A stretch of DNA of 38,039 bases from an uncultured Trueperaceae bacterium (GTDB lineage Bacteria > Deinococcota > Deinococci > Deinococcales > Trueperaceae). Below, piece after piece: positions 25,780 through 33,276 of the stretch. The translations under genes and the position numbers were made by a program. Where the stretch lies: contig CAJXNS010000010.1 in assembly GCA_913057165.1 (NCBI GenBank), positions 1 to 38,039 on the forward strand, given 5' to 3'. A model generated the notes under the pieces. That model was not told the DNA's origin, made no database searches, and saw nothing but the letters and a program-made list of their open reading frames with translations. Numbering within the stretch: the stretch's first letter is position 1; each line of letters begins with the position of its first letter.

Positions 25780-27156
25780 ATGCCTGACGCCAATGCGCTG
25801 CACGACCGCATCGCTAGCAACGCCGATCGTGACTTAAACGATCTGCTTAACCTGCTAAGAATCCCGTCTGTTTCGACCGATCCTAGCCGCACGAGCGCCA
25901 TGCGTGAGACGGTGGATTACCTGTCTCGTGACCTGCAAGCGGCAGGCTTTCAGACGAGCGTCTGGGAGACCGGCGGTCACCCGGCCTTGTTCGCGGAACG
26001 CACGATTGACGCATCGAAACCGACCGTACTCGTGTACGGCCATTACGACGTGCAGCCTGCCGATCCGCTCGAATTGTGGGACAGCGATCCGTTCGACCCC
26101 CAGATCGTGGACGGGCGGATTGTGGCGCGTGGCGCCAGCGACGATAAAGGGCAGGTGTACGCGCACGTCAAAGCGGTGCTCGCACTGCATGAAGCCACGG
26201 GGACGCTGCCGTGCAACGTGAAGTTCTTGATCGAAGGGGAAGAGGAGATCGGCAGCCCGAACCTTGGCGCCACCGTTGAAGCGCACGGGAAGGATCTTCA
26301 AAGCGACGTGGTGCTCATCAGCGACGGTGCGATGCTGCCCGGTCCGACGCCCACCTTGACGTACGGCCTGCGCGGCCTTGCTTACCTTGAAGTACGGGTC
26401 ACCACGGCGGATCGCGATCTTCACTCGGGTGCGTACGGCGGGGCTGCACCAAACCCCATTCAAGCGCTCGCTGAAATGATTGCTGGCCTGAAAGATGACC
26501 AAGGCCGCATCACCGTGCCTGCCTTTTACGATCACGTGCGCGAACTCGGAGATGACGAGCGCACGCAGCTTGAACGTGTCCCATTTGATGCCGATGCCTT
26601 TCAAAACGATGCGGGCCTGACCGCCACGCCAGGCGAACCGGGCTATAGCGTCCTCGAGCGCTTGTGGGCGCGCCCTACGCTTGACGTCAACGGGATTGGT
26701 GGCGGCTTTCAAGGTGAAGGCTCCAAGACCGTCATTCCGAACACCGCGTTCGCCAAAATCTCCTGCCGGCTCGTCCCCGACCAGGATCCAGCCGCCATCG
26801 CGAACGCGCTTGAAGCGCACCTCAAACGCGTGGCCCCGCACAACGCCAACGTCGAAGTCCTCCAGCACGCCCACGGCCGCTGGGCGTTATCACCCCTTGA
26901 CGGGGACGGCATGACCGCCGCAACCCAAGCCATCAGGGCGGTGGACGGCGTCGATCCCGTGTACGTCCGTACCGGCGGTTCGATTCCGGTGGTCGCCGAC
27001 TTCCAAAGGCTCCTTGGCAGCGATGTGGTGTTGCTGGATATGGGTCTTGAGAGCGACCGGATTCATTCACCCAACGAGACGTTCGATGTGGCCCTCTACC
27101 ACCGTGGGATTCGCGTGAGCGCCGAGTTCTTCCGTGCCATCGGTCAAGGCGGGTAA
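25780..27156 (+). CDS. M20 family metallopeptidase (dipeptidase-like)
   Basis: The 458-residue product is a zinc-dependent M20 peptidase, closest in motif style to the CNDP-type dipeptidase group. Seen are VLVYGHYDVQPADPLELWDSDPF (first metal-binding His-x-Asp), IVARGASDDKGQVYAHV with the bridging Asp, EGEEEIGSPNL with the catalytic Glu pair, and a C-terminal VYVRTGGSIPVVADF and SDRIHSPNETFDV (metal His). The dimerisation lid domain (about 195-345) contains DLHSGAYGGAAPNPIQALAEM. Likely cytoplasmic peptide or amino-acid-conjugate hydrolysis; the substrate cannot be named. Its stop abuts the smc start with no gap. Confidence 0.94.
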   Translation: MPDANALHDRIASNADRDLNDLLNLLRIPSVSTDPSRTSAMRETVDYLSRDLQAAGFQTSVWETGGHPALFAERTIDASKPTVLVYGHYDVQPADPLELWDSDPFDPQIVDGRIVARGASDDKGQVYAHVKAVLALHEATGTLPCNVKFLIEGEEEIGSPNLGATVEAHGKDLQSDVVLISDGAMLPGPTPTLTYGLRGLAYLEVRVTTADRDLHSGAYGGAAPNPIQALAEMIAGLKDDQGRITVPAFYDHVRELGDDERTQLERVPFDADAFQNDAGLTATPGEPGYSVLERLWARPTLDVNGIGGGFQGEGSKTVIPNTAFAKISCRLVPDQDPAAIANALEAHLKRVAPHNANVEVLQHAHGRWALSPLDGDGMTAATQAIRAVDGVDPVYVRTGGSIPVVADFQRLLGSDVVLLDMGLESDRIHSPNETFDVALYHRGIRVSAEFFRAIGQGG

Positions 27157-30100
27157 GTGCAACTAAACCGCGTCACCGTCTCCGGCTTCAAAAGTTTTGG
27201 CGACCGCGTGACCGTCGAGTTTTCGCCTGGTGTGACGGCCATTGTCGGTCCGAACGGAAGCGGGAAAAGCAACCTGCTTGACGCCTTGCGTTGGGCGACG
27301 GGTGGTGGGCGTGCCCGTGAGTTTCGGGCGGAAGACAAGACCGAACTGATTTTCCACGGTGCCAGTGGCAAGAAACGCCTGAGCCGCGCCGATGTTGAAG
27401 TCGAGATGCAGCTGCCCGATCGGCGCATCAAAATCACCCGCAGTTTGGACCGCGATGGCGTCACCAAGCTCACCCTCAACGGCCGGAACGCCCGCTTTGT
27501 GGATGTCGATGAAGCGCTAGCCGGGAGCGGTCTTGGGCGGGGGAGTTTGGCGATCATCGGTCAAGGTGAGGTCAGTGGTGTCCTCATGGCCGACCCACCG
27601 AGGCTTCTCTCGTACGTCGCGGAAGCCGCCGGTGTGGCCCAACTCTCGAACCGTCGCGAGCAAACCGTCCGGCGGCTCGATACCGCGCGTGAACACTTGG
27701 CGCGACTCGAAGAAAAACTTGCCGAGGACCAAGCCCGGCTTGACGCCCTCGCAAGTGAGGCGGAAGACGCCCGCCGACACCGCGAACTCACCGCTCGTAA
27801 CCAGCAGTTACGCTTCACCCTGATTGACGCGCGGGTCGCCAGCCTCGAACGGGACGTCAAAACACTCAAAGCGTCCGTCACGGAAGGTGAATCAAAGCTT
27901 GCCGCTGCGCGCGAAGCCGCTGACGAAGCCCGCGAACACGTCAAAGAAGCCCGTGAACGCGACCAGAAAGCAGAAGCGGCCCACCGCGAAGCGACCGCGC
28001 TGCACGCCAAAGCCCTCGGTGACGTTCGCGTCGCCGAGCACGCGCTGGAGGCCGCCACCACCCGAGCGGGTGACCTAGAACGCCAGCGGGAGCGCTTGCA
28101 AGAAGAACGCGCCGAGCTTGAACAGCGCCAACCTCCAGAGGCACCCACCGACGACCTCGCCGCCTTAGCAGACGCCATGCGGGTCGCAGACGAGGCGCTC
28201 GATGCTGCCCGCGCCGCCCTGCAGGAAGCCCAGCAGGAAGCCAATGGAGCGTGGGAGGCCCGCCAAGCCGCCGAACAACAAGCAGCCGCCAGCGCCCGAG
28301 CAGTCGCCCAACAACAGGAACGCATCGAAGCGCATGCACGGCGGCGTCGTGAACTCGAGGCACGCCTTGAAACGCTAAAACAAGAACGCGTCAAACTCGA
28401 GGGCAACGACCCGACACAGGACGAAGGCAACGCCGCGGCAACCGTCACCGCGGCCGAAGAGCGGCTTGAGGCCGCCCGAACGCGCCTCGAGGAGGCCCAC
28501 CAAGCGCACGCCACGGCCGATGCAGACGTGCGCTCCCAACGGACGCACGTCGAACGACTCAAAGCAGCGCTTGAAAACCGTCAAGGCTACGCCGAAGGAC
28601 CCAAACAGGCGTTGGCAAGCGGCATCAGCGGCATCCTTGGGTCGCTCGCTGACCTCCTGACGGTCCCTGACGCGTACGTTGAAGCGGTCGGCCTTGCACT
28701 CGGCCGGCGGGCTGAGTACATCGTGACGCAAGACGAAACCACCGCTCGCAAGACCCTTAAGCACGTGCGCGACGCGGGTGGATGGGTGACGCTCCTACCG
28801 ATCGACCTAGCGAAAGCGGCGCCCGCCCGCGACCGAGCCGAAGCCCTGCTTGGTGAAGACGGCGTCGTCGGGCGTGCCATCGACCTCATTGACTTTGAGG
28901 ATCGCTACGACCCTGTGGTCCGCAACGTCCTGGCTGACACGCTCATTGTTGAAACCACCGAACAGGCTTACGCGCTGGCCAAGAAGCACACCACCCGACC
29001 ACGCATGGTCACCCAAGACGGGTCGGTGTTTGACGTCGGGGGCGCCCTTTCGGGTGGGCGGCGCCGGGCGGTCAATGCCCTCCTGGGAGCCGCCAAAGAT
29101 CTGGAAGACAACGAAGCACGCCTTGTGGAGCTTGAAACCGCTGTCGAGGTAAGCCAAACCGAGCTGACCGACGCACAAGGTGCGTTCCTGGCCGCACGCA
29201 GCGAACGTGATACCGCTCGCGAACGGTACGAATCGTTGCGTACCCGTGCCACGGAGTGGCGTGAAGCGGCCGCCATCAACGCCCGCATGATGAGCGACGT
29301 TGAGGCGGAACTCAGCGGCCTTGAAAGCGGTCCAGAGCCTGCCGTTCCGGACGTCCAGGCGAACGAGACACCTGACGTGAGCGCCGCACGGGAGCGGCAT
29401 GAAGCCGCCACGAAGGCGCTTGAGGCGCAACGGGTCACAGAAGCCCAAGCGCGCGAGGCCGCCGGCTCGGCACGCCACGCCCACGCCATCGCCACCGAAC
29501 GACGCCACGCCTACGAGCAAGCCCAAGCCCGGTTTGACGGTGACCTCAAACGTTTGGCCCAGATCAACAGCGAACTCGGCCAGTGGGCGGACACCATCGA
29601 GCACGCATGGAACGCCGTCAAGGACTTAGATGAGCGTGTGGCGCGCACCAAAGCCGCTCTGCCGGACGACCTGGCCGCGACCGGCGAAGCCCGCGAGGCC
29701 GCACGGCAAGCACTCACCGAAGCGGAATCGGCCGTGGACGCAGGAAACGAACGCGTGACGCAGCTAAGCACCGAACTTGAGCAGCACCGCGTCAACCTGG
29801 CGCGCCGCGAAACATCGCTTGATGCGGCTCGCGAAGAACGCACACAGTTTCCTGATGGCATGGTGGCGCTCGATATCGATGAGCGTGCTGCCCGGCAAGA
29901 GCTGCGATCGGGTGAGGCGGAACTGGAACGCATCGGAGACGTCAACCACCGCGCCTTAGATGAACTTAAGGGCCTGAAAGACGAGCACGAAACGCGTTTG
30001 GCCGATACCACGGACGCCCGGAAGGCCGTGGATGAACTCGACCGGACGCTGGGCCGCCTTGACCGCGAAACCACGCAAAAGCTGCGTGAAGCGGTGGAGG

Positions 30101-30606
30101 GGGTCCGCGAGCGGTTCTTGGCCCACATCGGGGAGTTGTTCGGTGCCGATGGGGAAGGGGACATCACCGCTGAGTTTGAAGAGGGCCGACCGACGGGACT
30201 CAAGATTCGCCTGCAGCCTCCCGGTAAGCAAACCCAAGCGCTTGGCCTGCTGTCGGTGGGGGAGAGAACCATGGGGGCACTGGCGTTCCTGTTCGCCCTC
30301 ATGGGCGAAGAGCAAGGCCGCCAAGGGCTACCGGTCGCGGTGTTGGATGAGGTGGACGCGCCTCTGGATGAAGCGAACATCCGCCGCTACCGTCACTTCC
30401 TCGAACGGTTGGCTGAGTCGGGCACGCAGTTCGTCCTCATCACCCACCAAAAAGCCACCTTCGAGGTTGCGGACGTGATTTGGGGCGTCACCACCGAGCG
30501 TGGTGTGAGCCGCTTGTTCTCGATTCAAAAAGAAGCCGACGAGCCACGGGTCCCTGAGGACGGTGTGCGGCAGGAAGGCTTAAACCTGTCGGGCGTTGAG
30601 GCCTAA
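27157..30606 (+). CDS. smc: Chromosome segregation ATPase SMC
   Basis: The 1149-residue product has the SMC layout: N-terminal head with Walker A GPNGSGKSN (31-39) and FRAEDKTELIFHGA, long coiled coil (about 165-480), hinge (about 485-640, GILGSLADLLTVPDAYVEAVGLALGRR cut here as two stretches), returning coiled coil (about 665-980), and C-terminal head with the signature LLSVGERTMG (1031-1040), Walker B VAVLDEVDAP (Asp1064, Glu1065) and the switch His1097 (ITHQKA). SMC loads and compacts chromosomes with ScpA/ScpB. The signature reads LSVGE where LSGGE is usual. The GTG start follows the M20 stop directly, so translation is coupled. Length is normal for bacterial SMC. Confidence 0.97.
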   Translation: MQLNRVTVSGFKSFGDRVTVEFSPGVTAIVGPNGSGKSNLLDALRWATGGGRAREFRAEDKTELIFHGASGKKRLSRADVEVEMQLPDRRIKITRSLDRDGVTKLTLNGRNARFVDVDEALAGSGLGRGSLAIIGQGEVSGVLMADPPRLLSYVAEAAGVAQLSNRREQTVRRLDTAREHLARLEEKLAEDQARLDALASEAEDARRHRELTARNQQLRFTLIDARVASLERDVKTLKASVTEGESKLAAAREAADEAREHVKEARERDQKAEAAHREATALHAKALGDVRVAEHALEAATTRAGDLERQRERLQEERAELEQRQPPEAPTDDLAALADAMRVADEALDAARAALQEAQQEANGAWEARQAAEQQAAASARAVAQQQERIEAHARRRRELEARLETLKQERVKLEGNDPTQDEGNAAATVTAAEERLEAARTRLEEAHQAHATADADVRSQRTHVERLKAALENRQGYAEGPKQALASGISGILGSLADLLTVPDAYVEAVGLALGRRAEYIVTQDETTARKTLKHVRDAGGWVTLLPIDLAKAAPARDRAEALLGEDGVVGRAIDLIDFEDRYDPVVRNVLADTLIVETTEQAYALAKKHTTRPRMVTQDGSVFDVGGALSGGRRRAVNALLGAAKDLEDNEARLVELETAVEVSQTELTDAQGAFLAARSERDTARERYESLRTRATEWREAAAINARMMSDVEAELSGLESGPEPAVPDVQANETPDVSAARERHEAATKALEAQRVTEAQAREAAGSARHAHAIATERRHAYEQAQARFDGDLKRLAQINSELGQWADTIEHAWNAVKDLDERVARTKAALPDDLAATGEAREAARQALTEAESAVDAGNERVTQLSTELEQHRVNLARRETSLDAAREERTQFPDGMVALDIDERAARQELRSGEAELERIGDVNHRALDELKGLKDEHETRLADTTDARKAVDELDRTLGRLDRETTQKLREAVEGVRERFLAHIGELFGADGEGDITAEFEEGRPTGLKIRLQPPGKQTQALGLLSVGERTMGALAFLFALMGEEQGRQGLPVAVLDEVDAPLDEANIRRYRHFLERLAESGTQFVLITHQKATFEVADVIWGVTTERGVSRLFSIQKEADEPRVPEDGVRQEGLNLSGVEA

Positions 30607-30609
30607 AGC

Positions 30610-31296
30610 GTGACAAAGCAGAACGCCTGGCAGGTGATGCACCATCCGTCGCTAGCCAGCACCCAAGCGCACGCCCGCAGCATGATTGACACCTCAACCG
30701 GGCCCCTTCATCGCGTCTCGGTGACCACGGATCAGCAGACCGCTGGCGTGGGCCGCCGCGGTTCAACCTTTGAGAGCCCTCCAGGGGGTGCGTACCAAAC
30801 CTTGGTGCTGCATGAGCCGTCCTTGGATTGGGTGGTTTCACCGTCACTTGCGGTTGGCCTGGCGTTTGAACTTGCATTCCGACTCAGGCAGGAAGGGTTC
30901 GACAGCCAAATCAAATGGCCTAACGACGTGTACTTAGGCGACCTTAAGGCCGGTGGCATTTTGATGGAACGCCATGCGGGCCACCTGCTGATCGGCGTGG
31001 GTTTGAACGCCCTCAACGCGCCACCCGCAGGAGCCGCACAACTTGGCCGTTCACCAGAAATCGTGCGCGCGTGGGTACGTGAGTCGTGGGACGCCTTAGA
31101 CAGGGCCGGCGGCAACTGGCTGGCGCGTAGGGAAGAGGTCCCTCACGTCCTAGCTGGCCGACGTGTGCGGGTGGGTGGGTCTATCGGTCAGGTGCTTGGC
31201 ATCGCGTCGGACGGTCGCCTGGTGCTCAATGTAGACGGCGAACCGACGCATGTGACCGCCGGTCATGTCGAGCTGCTGCCGCCGTCTGGGTCGTAA
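30610..31296 (+). CDS. birA: Biotin-protein ligase (BirA family, without DNA-binding domain)
   Basis: The 228-residue product attaches biotin to carboxyl carrier proteins such as acetyl-CoA carboxylase. The catalytic loop TTDQQTAGVGRRGSTFESPPGGAY stands where E. coli has GRGRRGR, followed by QIKWPNDVYLGDLKAGGILMER and HLLIGVGLNAL, all diagnostic. A C-terminal SH3-like domain (about 175-225) is present. There is no N-terminal helix-turn-helix, so this is a monofunctional (class I) ligase. The start is GTG at 30610, three bases after the smc stop. The 3' end overlaps the convergent recombinase gene by 34 bases. Confidence 0.93.
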   Translation: MTKQNAWQVMHHPSLASTQAHARSMIDTSTGPLHRVSVTTDQQTAGVGRRGSTFESPPGGAYQTLVLHEPSLDWVVSPSLAVGLAFELAFRLRQEGFDSQIKWPNDVYLGDLKAGGILMERHAGHLLIGVGLNALNAPPAGAAQLGRSPEIVRAWVRESWDALDRAGGNWLARREEVPHVLAGRRVRVGGSIGQVLGIASDGRLVLNVDGEPTHVTAGHVELLPPSGS

Positions 31297-32591
31297 CCGC
31301 GCGAGAGGTCGTTGGCCACACCGCGACGTTCCTGACGGCTTCGTTTGCTGTACCGCCGCGTGGTCTGCAGGTTGGCGTGACGCAAGAGGTCGGCAGCGGC
31401 ATCAATACCGTGCAGCCGCGTGACTTCGGTGCCGGCGGTATGGCGAAGGCCGTGGACACCGCGACCCTCGTAGCGCACGCCGCTTCGCTCGCAAAGGCGT
31501 TTCAGGCGCTGGCGGGCCTGGGCAGGACCAAAACCGAGCACCGTTTGTTCGGGTTGCACGACGTTTGGCCTGGTGGCTTCCAGCGCGTCAAGGAGGTCGT
31601 TGGAGGCTGGCACGTCGCGTACCCGGCCGCCTTTGCCGACCACCTTGCGAAGCAGTCCATCCCGCCGGTCGACCTGAGACCACGTGAGCGCGCACGCTTC
31701 AGCGTTCCTAAGGCCGGCACCAGCGCACAGCAACACCAGCGCGCGGTCACGCACGTCGCCGTGGGCAAGTAGGCGTCCGACTTCAGCGGTGGAGTAGGCC
31801 TCACGCTTGTCTTCTGGGGCTTGCAGGTCTGCAGGGGCCGTCAGGTCACGGAACGGGTCGGCATCGGTGGCCCCCACGTGACGTAGGGCGCGGTAGAGCG
31901 CCTTAGCGGCCGCCAGTTTGACGGCCACCGTGGATGCGGCCCTCCGCATGCCGGTGTGGCCGTTGCGGCCGGTCATCGGTTCGGTCTCAAGCCGAATGAG
32001 CCACATGGCGCCGGCGTCGCTGCTGGGTTTCAGCAGGCTTTCGTGCGCCCAGGCTTCCACGAGGTCGGCAATGCCGCGCTTGTACGCCGCGCGTGTGCGC
32101 GGACTCATGCCTGCGCGTTTCCGGCCACGCGTCGCGAGCACGTACTGCGTGACGTCCCACAACCGCTCTGGATCGCGCTCATGGGCCGCCTTTACAGCCT
32201 CGATCCGCCTCGATTCTGGCGTCAGTCGCGCCCACCGGTCGACGGCATCGACCAGGGACGGCTCGGCACGGGCGATTTCGGTGCTGTCGCTTATGTCTAG
32301 GCTGCGACCCTCCGCTGAACGCAGCAACGCCGCGATCGCTTGCTTGAACATGGCGTGCGTCCGTACGCGGCTTACGCCAAACTCGCGGGCCATGTCGGCC
32401 AGCGAGCGGGCGTCATCGCCTGCCGCGACAGTGGCCTCAAGAAGCACACGCTGGCGTGGATCCAGTTCGCGGGCGAAGGTGTGAAGCATCGAAAGGACCG
32501 CGGCTGTTGCGCCGGGATCACGCTGGACGTCACGCAAAGACTTCACGGTGCCGTCAGCCTTGAAGAGCGCGGATGAAACGTCTTGGCTCAT
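31263..32591 (-). CDS. Tyrosine recombinase with N-terminal sigma-region-4-like helix-turn-helix
   Basis: The 442-residue product ends in a complete tyrosine recombinase catalytic domain (about 265-425): Arg295 (AGAGLRNAEACALTW), Lys320 (VVGKGGRVRDVP), His380 and Arg383 (VHGLRHTAGTEV), His405 (LLRHANLQTTRRYS) and Tyr414. A SAM-like core-binding domain (about 162-240, SPRTRAAYKRGIADLVEAWA) precedes it. The first 160 residues are extra; residues 44-91 (LDPRQRVLLEAT, SLADMAREFGVSRVRTHAMFKQAIAALL) resemble sigma-70 region 4.2. Ordinary XerC/D proteins are about 300 residues. It is a solitary gene with no mobile element hallmarks beside it. It could be this genome's Xer recombinase or a domesticated integrase. 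TATACT in the AT-rich upstream region is a candidate promoter. Confidence 0.9.
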   Translation of the reverse strand: MSQDVSSALFKADGTVKSLRDVQRDPGATAAVLSMLHTFARELDPRQRVLLEATVAAGDDARSLADMAREFGVSRVRTHAMFKQAIAALLRSAEGRSLDISDSTEIARAEPSLVDAVDRWARLTPESRRIEAVKAAHERDPERLWDVTQYVLATRGRKRAGMSPRTRAAYKRGIADLVEAWAHESLLKPSSDAGAMWLIRLETEPMTGRNGHTGMRRAASTVAVKLAAAKALYRALRHVGATDADPFRDLTAPADLQAPEDKREAYSTAEVGRLLAHGDVRDRALVLLCAGAGLRNAEACALTWSQVDRRDGLLRKVVGKGGRVRDVPASNDLLDALEATRPNVVQPEQTVLGFGPAQARQRLKRLCERSGVRYEGRGVHGLRHTAGTEVTRLHGIDAAADLLRHANLQTTRRYSKRSRQERRGVANDLSRGYDPDGGSSST

Positions 32592-32630
32592 GGGTTGTGA
32601 CGCCCGATCGGTTGGTTGGAATGCCGCATC

Positions 32631-32690
32631 ATTGTTAATAGTATAACGACAAGAGACATTATCGTAATGTTAATACTTCACATTGGCTAC
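32631..32690. promoter_or_regulatory. AT-rich regulatory or recombination region between recombinase and divergent secreted-protein gene
   Basis: This 60-base stretch is far richer in A+T than the rest of the window. It contains direct repeats TGTTAATA (32633-32640 and 32668-32675, 35 bases apart) and an imperfect inverted repeat ATAACGA (32643-32649) / TCGTAAT (32662-32668). On the minus strand TTACGA, 16 bases and TATACT form a candidate promoter for the recombinase. TAATGTTAATA (32665-32675) resembles the XerD half of dif sites (TTATGTTAAAT). Confidence 0.55.
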
Positions 32691-32712
32691 AAGCACCAAG
32701 GCCAACTGCGAA

Positions 32713-32718
32713 TATTCT
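32713..32718 (+). promoter_or_regulatory. Leaderless-type -10 box for the small secreted protein
   Basis: TATTCT ends seven bases before the ATG at 32726 and there is no ribosome site between them. Confidence 0.5.
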
Positions 32719-32725
32719 TCAACGC

Positions 32726-33208
32726 ATGAAGCCACGACCTTCATCGTCACAGGCCGTCGGCATCCATCCTCAAAACCTCAGCCCAGCGCATGGGCTTCGT
32801 GTTGCATTCGCGGCCGCAAGCCTGGCCGCTGCCCCATGGGCAGCCGCTCAGGCCAATGACGTCACCATCTTAGAAGCGTTAAGCGCAATGGGCGCCGAAA
32901 TTCTCTACGTGGACCGAGAACCGTTCGGTCACGAAGTGCTCGTTGCATTACCGGATGGCGCCGTCATCGATCTTGACCTCGGCCGTGACGGCACCTGGCT
33001 TGAGGCCACCGCCAGCGACGGCTCGACGTTCGCCCGAGCGGTCTTAGACGGCTTGCTTCCTGCCGCTGTCCTGCAAAACCCCGCCTTTGACAGGCTGAAC
33101 CGGGTCACCGAAGTCGAACGGTACCCATGGGGCTTTGAAGTTTACGGATTCGATGCGTCTGGCTTTGAGATGGAACTCGCATTCACACCAGACGGCGAAA
33201 GGCGTTAA
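32726..33208 (+). CDS. Small secreted protein, possibly PepSY-like
   Basis: The 160-residue product has a long N-terminal region followed by a hydrophobic signal segment with cleavage site (LRVAFAAASLAAAPWAAAQA, ending near residue 42). The mature part contains two similar alternating segments, GAEILYVDREPFGHEVLVAL and VTEVERYPWGFEVYGFDAS, which look like repeats of a PepSY-like fold (helix then two strands), but the match is weak. A twin-arginine motif is not seen. The gene stands alone, divergent from the recombinase and convergent with the antiporter gene. Function unknown. Confidence 0.7.
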   Translation: MKPRPSSSQAVGIHPQNLSPAHGLRVAFAAASLAAAPWAAAQANDVTILEALSAMGAEILYVDREPFGHEVLVALPDGAVIDLDLGRDGTWLEATASDGSTFARAVLDGLLPAAVLQNPAFDRLNRVTEVERYPWGFEVYGFDASGFEMELAFTPDGERR

Positions 33209-33244
33209 CGAGCACGCGCGAGCCACCCGAAGGCCAACAAACCT

Positions 33245-33276
33245 AAAAAGGCGGCGCCCCAGATTAATCCTGGGGC
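33245..33276 (-). terminator. Terminator of the CPA2 antiporter gene, containing its stop codon
   Basis: On the minus strand, GCCCCAG (33276-33270), a 7-base loop and CTGGGGC (33262-33256) are followed by GCCGCC and five T (33249-33245). The TAA stop of the antiporter gene (33266-33264) lies in the loop. On the plus strand it sits 48 bases after the small secreted protein gene and may serve it too. Confidence 0.75.

Noticed and set aside
27561-28562. Minus-strand Ser/Arg/Ala-rich open frame opposite smc
   Set aside because: It is the antisense of the SMC coiled coil, whose Glu/Ala/Leu/Lys codons give Ser/Arg/Ala on the other strand.
31263-33208. Genomic island or prophage around the tyrosine recombinase
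   Set aside because: Neighbours are housekeeping genes, base composition of the genes is uniform, and no tRNA target, phage gene or flanking repeat was found; only the 60-base intergenic stretch is unusual.
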